Shown here: piece by piece, positions 1 through 5,487 of the stretch
Position numbering within the stretch: position 1 is the stretch's first letter
Layout: each line of letters starts with the position of its first letter
DNA from: Deltaproteobacteria bacterium
GTDB taxonomy: Bacteria > Desulfobacterota > Desulfobacteria > Desulfobacterales > Desulfatirhabdiaceae
Reading direction: 5' to 3'
Length of the DNA stretch: 6,390 nt
NCBI GenBank assembly: GCA_021778975.1
Contig: JAJYBO010000172.1
Coordinates: 1 to 6,390, forward strand
Translations under genes and position numbers: made by a program
The notes under the pieces: model-generated
Databases searched by the model: none
What the model saw: only the letters and a program-made list of their open reading frames with translations
What the model was told of the DNA's origin: nothing

Positions 1-1159
1 AATATGGAGCGCCGTCCGGTCGGTGTTACAGTCATACCGGCCCACTGTGGTCGGAATTTCAGTAAAATCATCCACCCTGGCTGCCGCCTTCCGGATCGCC
101 GGGATCGCCAAAAGCATTGATTCATCCGCTGTCATTGTTGTCGGCGGCCCTCACCCCTCCAGCACCGGCGCCGAAATGTTGGAAAACCGAGATATTGACA
201 TCTGCGTCTCCGGAGAAGGCGAAACGACGCTGGTCGAGTTGCTTCACGCCATCGAATCCGGCGGTTCTCTCGATGACGTCGCCGGTCTGTCTTTCCGAAA
301 CGGCCGTCAGCACCAATTCACCGCTCTCCGAACGCTTTCAGCCAGCCTCGACGATCTGGGGTTTCCATTTCAATACGCCAGAGATATCCTGATTGATTAC
401 GAGAAATATCCCAAGAGGGCTTTCGGGTATCTGTTCGCCACACGGGGATGCCCCCATCGCTGCCTTTACTGCGGATCGCGGGAAATATGGGGAAGAAAAC
501 CGCGATTCCGAGATCCCGAACATGTCGCCACGGAAATCACTTCGTTGCAATCCATGGGCGTTACACGCTTTCATTTCGATGACGACACCTTCGGTGTCAC
601 CGGTGATTATCTGAGGCGTCTCTGTCACGCGCTCAAATACCTGACCCCCGGCATCACCTGGAGCTGTGAAATTCATGTGAGGCTGGTCAATGACGCCAAC
701 ATCCGGCTCATGAAAGACGCCGGATGCCGTATGATTCAACTGGGAATTGAATCGGGAAATAACGACATTCTGAAACACATCCGAAAAGGCTTTACCATCG
801 AGGCGGCACTGGCCGCCTGCCGTCTCATCGTCCGCCATGGTATCCGCCTCCACACGTTTTTCATGGCCGGATTCCCCTGGGAAACCGAAGCAACGCTTCA
901 CGATACCCGGATGGCCATGGAAACCACCGACTGCGAAAAAATCATTTACAGCCTTTTCACGCCGTACCCCGGAACGGAAGCCTTCCGGCTGTGCCGTGCT
1001 GAAGGGCTTATTCCCGAGCGTTACAACCCCTCACTTTTCGGGCATCAAAGCCCTCGCAACTGTTTCTGTCTGCATCTGACGCCAGAGCGTTTTCGGACGA
1101 TTTCGCATGACCTGGAAACACTGGCGGCTCAAAAGAACCGCGCACGCCGGCAGGTGTGA
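1..1159 (+). CDS. B12-binding domain radical SAM protein, 5'-truncated by the window edge
   Basis: The frame is open from the left edge to the TGA at 1157-1159, so the true start lies outside. The first possible start, GTG at 23, falls inside the cobalamin-binding domain and is unlikely to be used. Numbered from that GTG, residues 7-70 are the second half of a B12-binding Rossmann domain: PTVVGISVKS, VVGGPHPSS and the SGEGETT signature. The radical SAM barrel follows, with the [4Fe-4S] cluster cysteines in CPHRCLYC (C143, C147, C150), the acidic FHFDDDTF strand near 183-190, GIESGNNDIL near 241 and PYPGTEAF near 314. At least 385 residues are visible; relatives are usually 450-550, so roughly 60-100 are missing. 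Such enzymes catalyse radical methylations, ring rearrangements or other modifications of lipids, tetrapyrroles, antibiotics and glycans in the cytoplasm. The substrate cannot be read from the sequence. Family assignment is firm; a role in glycan or lipid modification is inferred only from the nearby glycosyltransferases. Confidence 0.93.
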   Translation, partial: IWSAVRSVLQSYRPTVVGISVKSSTLAAAFRIAGIAKSIDSSAVIVVGGPHPSSTGAEMLENRDIDICVSGEGETTLVELLHAIESGGSLDDVAGLSFRNGRQHQFTALRTLSASLDDLGFPFQYARDILIDYEKYPKRAFGYLFATRGCPHRCLYCGSREIWGRKPRFRDPEHVATEITSLQSMGVTRFHFDDDTFGVTGDYLRRLCHALKYLTPGITWSCEIHVRLVNDANIRLMKDAGCRMIQLGIESGNNDILKHIRKGFTIEAALAACRLIVRHGIRLHTFFMAGFPWETEATLHDTRMAMETTDCEKIIYSLFTPYPGTEAFRLCRAEGLIPERYNPSLFGHQSPRNCFCLHLTPERFRTISHDLETLAAQKNRARRQV

Positions 1160-1175
1160 CGACGTTGTCAGTTCC

Positions 1176-1349
1176 TCAGATCAGGCCGAAGAAACGCTCG
1201 AAATCGGTTCGATGCAGTACGGCGTGAGTTCTTCGCTCATACATTCCCCTCTTTTTAAGCTGATTCCACAACAAGACTTTGTGCAGCATACCGGCTTTGC
1301 GAAGCTACTTGGCGCGTTCTTTCAGCTTGGGGTTGAAGGGCAGCGACAT
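1176..1349 (-). pseudogene. Remnant of a DUF559 (endonuclease-like) gene, N-terminal part with in-frame stop
   Basis: Read on the minus strand from ATG at 1349, the frame gives MSLPFNPKLKERAK, a TAG stop (1305-1307), then LRKAGMLHKVLLWNQLKKR and about 20 more residues to a TGA at 1176-1178. The opening 'LPxNPKLKExAxxLRKxxxxxExLLWxxLKxR' is the characteristic N-terminus of DUF559 proteins, small PD-(D/E)XK/Vsr-like nucleases of about 110-130 residues. One substitution would turn the TAG back into a Lys, Gln or Glu codon, fitting a recent nonsense mutation. The segment after LKKR does not continue into the expected core (FxRQxxIGxYIVDFxC, then EIDGxxH), so the catalytic part appears deleted. 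A weak purine stretch (AAGG, about 7 nt ahead of the ATG) may be the old ribosome site. The gene lies just downstream, in its own direction, of the hairpin repeat at 1376-1487. Identification rests on remembered family pattern, not a search. Confidence 0.62.
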
Positions 1350-1375
1350 GTAGCGCCTTGTATTTCTCAAAGGCG

Positions 1376-1487
1376 CCACCCCGTCAGGCTTCGCCTGCCA
1401 CCCCTCCAAAGGAGGGGAATTGACTCTTCACTGTCTCCCCGCTACTTGATTCCCCTCCGGTGGAGGGGTGCCCGAAGGGCGGGGTGG
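1376..1487. repeat. REP/BIME-like compound inverted repeat made of paired GC-rich hairpins
   Basis: Two arms of about 40-45 bp face each other around a short spacer. The outer ends CCACCCCG (1376-1383) and CGGGGTGG (1480-1487) are exact complements. Each arm folds by itself into two hairpins. The left arm has CAGGC-TTC-GCCTG (1385-1397) and CCCCTCC-AAA-GGAGGGG (1401-1417); the right arm has CCCCTCC-GGT-GGAGGGG (1452-1468) and GCCC-GAA-GGGC (1470-1480). All four stems are perfect although stem and loop bases differ between arms, which points to maintained structure. This is the organisation of repetitive extragenic palindromes, mobilised in other bacteria by REP-associated Y1 transposases; no such gene is in the window. 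It sits between the 3' ends of two convergent genes, a usual place for these elements, and may help terminate both transcripts, although there is no uridine run typical of an intrinsic terminator. Confidence 0.82.
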
Positions 1488-1524
1488 TGACTTCGATAGA
1501 ACCTTTCATGTTTTTACGAGGATA

Positions 1525-2757
1525 TCAGGCGTGATACCGCTCCAGATCCGTCATGATGCGCCTGCCGATCGCATATTTATCGAAATCGAAACGAAGCGCT
1601 ACGCGAGGACGCCGGGCAATGTCCTGAAGAGTCTCCGCCGGGGGGGCCTTCAGGACAGATTCTTCCGGCAGCACAGTGATATTGTCACGCGGAATCGTTG
1701 TCGCCCTGGCTTCCTGCTCTCCGCCGGGATGGGCTTCCGGAATGACGATGGCCTTAACGCCCGTCATCAGAAGCTCGTTGACCATATTGTAACCAGCCCG
1801 GCAAATCACCAACTCCGATGCGCGAACAAGATCGACAAGAGAATAGAAAAACGTAAGAAATCGGACCTGCACCGCCAGAGAATGGTTCCGGATGGTTTCA
1901 AGGGCATCTTTTTCGAGATAAGGATCGATGACAAAGACGATCTGATGCGTTCCGTCAATGCCGGCGATGCGGCAGGCTTCCAGCAAACGGATACACAAAC
2001 CAGCGATATCGCCGTGACGGGACAGCGCCATCAACACAATGGGTTCGCTCGAAAGCCGGAAGCGGCGCAGCACTTCACCCCGATGGGGTATTTCATCCAT
2101 ACGTTTATCGGTGATCCGGCCTACACAGGCAATTTGCGGGGTTATGGAAGACTTCAGCGTTTCATACTGGGCGCAACGGTTCAAAACGACGTTATCGTCA
2201 AAGATGTAGATATAATCCATGTCGCTGATCAACTCGCCGAGATGATGCGGCCCGCACGCCGCCAGAAACTCTCCGCCTGACCCCATGATACCGCGGGAAA
2301 ACCCCACGCTGATAAACCGGCGCAAGCGGCGGTTCCGGTGGAGTATCGTCGCCATCTCCCCCAGAAGTCCGCCCATATAATGCTCGACCATGACGACATC
2401 CGGCTGAAACCAGCGGCAAGACTCGGCAATAATGTTCCGGCGCAGCCGCATGACAGCATCAAGTGTCACGCCGTTGAAATAGCGGGGTTTGAACAAAGGT
2501 CCGGCAAAGGCCGATGCATCCCGATCCCTCAGGATATCCGGTGGGGCCTCATGCGCCGTCATCACCCTTTCAACACCTGGCAGCTTCACCACTTCGACGC
2601 CTTTCCGAAGCAACACGTGGGGAATGGACGTGCCGGACAGCACCAGAAAATCAATATCCGGCCGCCATTTCTGAATTCCGCTAATAATGGCCCTGGCTCT
2701 GAAAACATGGCCGACACCGATGGAATTATGGGTATAATAAAGTATGCGCCGTATCAT
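1525..2757 (-). CDS. Predicted GT-B glycosyltransferase, COG4671/MurG-like (GT28 C-terminal domain)
   Basis: A 410-residue protein is predicted from ATG at 2757. It opens with MIRRILYYTHNSIGVGHVFRA, whose IGxGHxxRA glycine loop (G14, G16, H17) is typical of MurG-like and COG4671 N-terminal Rossmann domains. The C-terminal domain (about 235-410) carries CRAGYNMVNELL (319-330) and IPEAHPGGEQEARA (339-352), matching the sugar-nucleotide-binding 'SRxGxxTxxEll ... vPxxxxxEQxxNA' region of GT28 enzymes. No signal peptide or membrane segment is visible, so it probably acts at the cytosolic face, transferring a sugar to a lipid or glycan acceptor; donor and acceptor are unknown. The frame stays open to 2907, but the extra 50 codons run through the AT-rich divergent promoter region and would put the conserved strand too deep. 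The chosen ATG has AAAGG four nucleotides upstream and GAGGTG (2776-2781) further back. It is divergent from the transporter gene and convergent with the radical SAM gene. Confidence 0.88.
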   Translation of the reverse strand: MIRRILYYTHNSIGVGHVFRARAIISGIQKWRPDIDFLVLSGTSIPHVLLRKGVEVVKLPGVERVMTAHEAPPDILRDRDASAFAGPLFKPRYFNGVTLDAVMRLRRNIIAESCRWFQPDVVMVEHYMGGLLGEMATILHRNRRLRRFISVGFSRGIMGSGGEFLAACGPHHLGELISDMDYIYIFDDNVVLNRCAQYETLKSSITPQIACVGRITDKRMDEIPHRGEVLRRFRLSSEPIVLMALSRHGDIAGLCIRLLEACRIAGIDGTHQIVFVIDPYLEKDALETIRNHSLAVQVRFLTFFYSLVDLVRASELVICRAGYNMVNELLMTGVKAIVIPEAHPGGEQEARATTIPRDNITVLPEESVLKAPPAETLQDIARRPRVALRFDFDKYAIGRRIMTDLERYHA

Positions 2758-2765
2758 TTCGCCTT
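2758..2765 (-). promoter_or_regulatory. Ribosome-binding region deciding the start of the COG4671-like gene
   Basis: On the minus strand GAAAGGCGAA directly precedes the ATG at 2757, giving an AGG core four nucleotides from the start. The in-frame ATGs further upstream (2811 and 2805) have only AT-rich sequence ahead of them and no purine-rich site. The spacing is slightly short, so the choice rests mainly on the family's N-terminal boundary at the IRRILYYTHN strand. Confidence 0.45.
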
Positions 2766-2795
2766 TCGTTGCTATCACCTCATTTTCGTGGTAGG

Positions 2796-2825
2796 GATAT
2801 ATCATTGCCATTTTATTGAAATCAA
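2796..2825 (-). promoter_or_regulatory. Candidate sigma-70-type promoter for the COG4671-like gene
   Basis: On the minus strand a TTGATT -35 box (2820-2825) and a TATATC -10 box (2796-2801) are separated by 18 bp. This would start transcription near 2789 and leave about 30 nt of leader before the ATG at 2757. Both boxes overlap the nested inverted repeats, so a protein bound there would control this promoter. The match is only partial and the region is AT-rich, so this is a suggestion. Confidence 0.3.
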
Positions 2826-2831
2826 TACAAT
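2805..2831 (+). promoter_or_regulatory. Candidate sigma-70-type promoter for the transporter fusion gene
   Basis: TTGCCA (2805-2810) and TACAAT (2826-2831) lie 15 bp apart, a little shorter than the preferred 17. Transcription would start near 2838, about 28 nt before the ATG at 2866. It overlaps the opposing candidate promoter almost completely, so the two would compete or share a regulator. Sequence match only. Confidence 0.28.
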
Positions 2832-2865
2832 AAAATATTGCCTGAGTTATATCCCGGATAATGCC

Positions 2866-5487
2866 ATGAACGATTTTATCAGCCAGAAACTCAATCTGTA
2901 CGATCACGAACGCCGTTCATGCCAATGGGCGGCACTGCTTTTCTTCTTCGTTTTTTTCTTTTTGGGGATATTCCGGAGCTATGTGGACGCTACTTTCATA
3001 AAACGCTGCGGAGCGGAACAGATTCCTGTCATGCTACTGATCAACGGCGTCCTGACAGTGGCGCTGTTTCACCTGACGTCCCGACTTTTCAGGCAAACGA
3101 CCGATGCTATGGTGACGGCGGGCTGCATGATCTTCTGCGCCGTGATGACGGTCATTCTTTATATGATGGTCTTGAAGGGGGCCGTCATCGCCTATCCCTT
3201 GCTTTTTCAGCTCATGAATATTCTGGACTCCTTTTTTCTCGTGTATCTCTGGAACATCGCCGCTGATATATTCGATGCCCGGCAGGGAAAGCGGATTTTC
3301 CCGCTGATCACAGCCGGGCAGGTGCTTGGCGCCGCTCTGGGAGGCATGGTCGTCGCCCCTCTTGCCGGTATTGCAGGTTATAATTCTTTACTTATAATTG
3401 TCGCCACCGGTTATCTATTGATCGGAGCCGTTCTGGCCGCGACCGCGGGCCGTTTTGTCCCACGGACAGAACACCTGCGGAAAGCGCCGACGCCGGTCCC
3501 TCCCAAACCCGGCGAAATTATCTCTCTCATCAGAGAATATCCGATCCTCCGATACCTCATGGTCAATGCCGTCGTCCCCAACATTCTCCTGCCGATCTTT
3601 ACCTACCAGTTCGCTGTCATAGCCCAAAGCGCATTTCATTCCGAACGTTCTCTGCTGATGTTTCTCGGTGTCTTCCGCGGCGTCAGCACCCTGATCGCCT
3701 TCGGGTTTATGCTGGCCATGGGCAAACTGTATGCCCGTATCGGCCTGACGAAGGCATCCTTTGTTCATCCCGTCAACTTTCTGACGGTATTCGCCGGTCT
3801 TGCCGCGTCGTTTCATATTGCGGTCGCCGCATACGGGCAATTTTCCGTTCTCACGATCCAGCGCGCCGTTGCAGGACCGATCAACAAGGTTTTTTTCAGT
3901 ATGGTTCCCAGGCGCATCGCCAGATGGAGCCGAATTTTTATCGGCGGTAGCGTTGTCAAGGCGTCCGTAATTGTCAGCGCGCTGGGCATGGTGATTCTGA
4001 AAAAATTCATCCCCGCCCACGATCTGGCATTTCCGGCGGTATTTTTGACAGGATACTGGATATATGAAACCAGTCGTTTTTACCGAAGATTCAGCAGCGG
4101 CCTGAAACAAACGCTCCTGGACCACGCCATTGATTACAGCCGTATTGAAAGTGATTCGGGAATGCCTTTCACGTCTTTTCCCGAACTTCAGAAAGAAGAA
4201 ATAAGCGCCGACAGGCCGGACAGCGTCTTTCCTGAACAGTTGGAAGAAATCCTGGAACGTTTCGACGATCCCGATGAAACCGTCCGTGTTCAGGCAATAA
4301 ACGCTATTTCCGGAAGCGAAAACGTCAGGGCTGTCAATCGGTTGATAAAAAAAATGATCGATGTCGGCGTTGTCCGAAGGGCGGCCATTGATTGCCTGTC
4401 GTATTATGGAGAGCGGTTTCAACCGTTTTTCGAGGCAGTGCTTCTTGACGCGCCGCTCCGGATGCAACAGGGCATTGTCGAGGCCATGCGACTTTCCGGG
4501 AAAAAACATACGCCACTTGCCCTTATCGGACGGGAACTGAAAAACATCTACCCCACCCTTTCCATGATAGATGTGCTGTCCAAAGAGCCGTCGTCACCGG
4601 GCGTGGATATGCTGATTGCGCATCTTACGGAAGTCAACGAGAATTCTCTAAAACTGATTTTTCAGGCCATGAGAATCGGCAATGAAGACATCGGCCTCAT
4701 TTACGGCGCGCTTCATTCGGACAGAGCCGCCGTCGCCGCGGAATTGCTGGAGTCTATACTGCGCCCTGAAATTGCGCGGCTCCTGATGCCGCTGATTGAA
4801 AACATCCCTCTCCAAGACAAGATCGCAAAAGGAAGAGCCATGCTGGCTTTTCAGCAATTTCATGATCTTGCATCACTGCTCTTTTTTCTGGGGGAAAGCC
4901 CCGATCCGACAGCCAGAATGCTCACCGCATTTGCGATCGGAGAACATGCGCCGGAGCTTTTTTATTACCCCGCCATCGAACGGCTTCTGGATGATTCACA
5001 GGAAAATGTGCGCCAGACAGCCGCCTATGCCATGAAAATAATCACTGGAGGCAATCCCTTTATGCCGGAAATCGTTTTCAACATGAATATCCTGAAGGAA
5101 ACGCCGCTCTTTAACGGTATGACCATCCGGGCGCTGGAAGCCGTCGGCGCTGTCGTCCGGCAACAGTTTTACAAGACCGGAGATATCCTCATCAGGGAAG
5201 GAACGCCCATTGATGCACTTTTTTGCATCATCAGCGGCCGGGTCGATCTCTGCATCCGATACGGGCGATCGGATGGCAATATCATCGGCTCTCTCTCTGA
5301 CGGCGCCATTTTCGGTGAAAAATCGCTGTTTACCCACAGCCCCGCCGGAAGCACGCATGTCGTGGCATCTGATTTCATGGAGGCGTATGTCATCGACCAC
5401 GAATACATCCGGGAACTGATGAATATCTATCCGCAGATCGGCATCAATATGGCGATGTTTTTCGCGCTTCAGCTCGAAGCCGCCTGA
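2866..5487 (+). CDS. NTT/MFS-like membrane transporter fused to HEAT-like repeats and a cNMP-binding-like domain
   Basis: An 873-residue protein is predicted from ATG at 2866; upstream the frame stays open only as antisense of the neighbouring gene. Residues about 20-405 form 11-12 hydrophobic helices, the first being the phenylalanine-rich stretch at 22-36. After helix 4 comes DIFDARQGKRIFPLITAGQ (134-152) and then LGAALGG, the signature loop of ATP/ADP-translocase (NTT)-like carriers and related MFS proteins. Residues about 455-730 are amphipathic helix pairs of HEAT type, for example DDPDETVRVQAINAIS near 467 and LLDDSQENVRQTAAYAMK near 707. Residues about 740-870 are a cyclic-nucleotide-binding-like domain: ILKETPLF, YKTGDILIREG, IISGRVDL and FGEKSLF. 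The usual phosphate-binding arginine is Ala827 (SPAGSTHVVA). Proteins joining these three modules are known in free-living bacteria, with transport substrate largely unassigned. It probably sits in the inner membrane with the repeats and sensor domain cytosolic. The ribosome site is weak (GGAT, six nucleotides before the ATG). Domain calls are firm; substrate and ligand are unknown. Confidence 0.9.
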   Translation: MNDFISQKLNLYDHERRSCQWAALLFFFVFFFLGIFRSYVDATFIKRCGAEQIPVMLLINGVLTVALFHLTSRLFRQTTDAMVTAGCMIFCAVMTVILYMMVLKGAVIAYPLLFQLMNILDSFFLVYLWNIAADIFDARQGKRIFPLITAGQVLGAALGGMVVAPLAGIAGYNSLLIIVATGYLLIGAVLAATAGRFVPRTEHLRKAPTPVPPKPGEIISLIREYPILRYLMVNAVVPNILLPIFTYQFAVIAQSAFHSERSLLMFLGVFRGVSTLIAFGFMLAMGKLYARIGLTKASFVHPVNFLTVFAGLAASFHIAVAAYGQFSVLTIQRAVAGPINKVFFSMVPRRIARWSRIFIGGSVVKASVIVSALGMVILKKFIPAHDLAFPAVFLTGYWIYETSRFYRRFSSGLKQTLLDHAIDYSRIESDSGMPFTSFPELQKEEISADRPDSVFPEQLEEILERFDDPDETVRVQAINAISGSENVRAVNRLIKKMIDVGVVRRAAIDCLSYYGERFQPFFEAVLLDAPLRMQQGIVEAMRLSGKKHTPLALIGRELKNIYPTLSMIDVLSKEPSSPGVDMLIAHLTEVNENSLKLIFQAMRIGNEDIGLIYGALHSDRAAVAAELLESILRPEIARLLMPLIENIPLQDKIAKGRAMLAFQQFHDLASLLFFLGESPDPTARMLTAFAIGEHAPELFYYPAIERLLDDSQENVRQTAAYAMKIITGGNPFMPEIVFNMNILKETPLFNGMTIRALEAVGAVVRQQFYKTGDILIREGTPIDALFCIISGRVDLCIRYGRSDGNIIGSLSDGAIFGEKSLFTHSPAGSTHVVASDFMEAYVIDHEYIRELMNIYPQIGINMAMFFALQLEAA

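Larger units (their letters stand above)
2794..2855. promoter_or_regulatory. Nested inverted repeats in the divergent promoter region (candidate operator)
   Basis: An outer perfect 8-bp pair, GGGATATA (2794-2801) and TATATCCC (2848-2855), encloses an inner perfect 9-bp pair, ATTTTATTG (2810-2818) and CAATAAAAT (2828-2836), the latter around a 9-nt spacer. The centres (2824.5 and 2823) almost coincide. A direct ATTGCC also occurs at 2804-2809 and 2837-2842, flanking the inner pair. The element lies between the divergent starts at 2757 and 2866, where one dimeric regulator or a nucleoid protein could act on both promoters. AT-rich DNA gives short palindromes by chance, so regulatory function is inferred; the symmetry itself is directly visible. 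Confidence 0.5.

Noticed and set aside
1107..1490. + strand frame of 127 codons ending in repeat-derived PPLQRRG-like residues
   Set aside because: It begins inside the radical SAM gene, then runs antisense through the DUF559 remnant and across the palindromes. Its C-terminus is just the translated hairpins. No ribosome site or family resemblance.
1388..1510. Minus-strand small frame starting at ATG 1510 and running through the hairpin repeat
   Set aside because: About 40 codons composed almost wholly of repeat sequence (TTPPFGHPSTGGE-like) with no purine-rich site ahead of the ATG; a low-complexity by-product of the palindromes.
1468..2280. + strand frame of 270 codons opposite the COG4671-like gene
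   Set aside because: It is antisense to a gene with clear glycosyltransferase motifs, has a basic, composition-driven translation with no recognisable motif, and begins inside the repeat.
2338..2865. Upstream extension of the transporter frame to ATG 2338
   Set aside because: The added 176 codons lie antisense to the glycosyltransferase and cross the promoter region; the family's membrane domain begins shortly after ATG 2866.
3415..4509. Minus-strand frame of 364 codons opposite the transporter fusion
   Set aside because: A long shadow frame lying opposite transmembrane and HEAT coding sequence; its translation is polar and motif-free while the + strand encodes a coherent multidomain protein.
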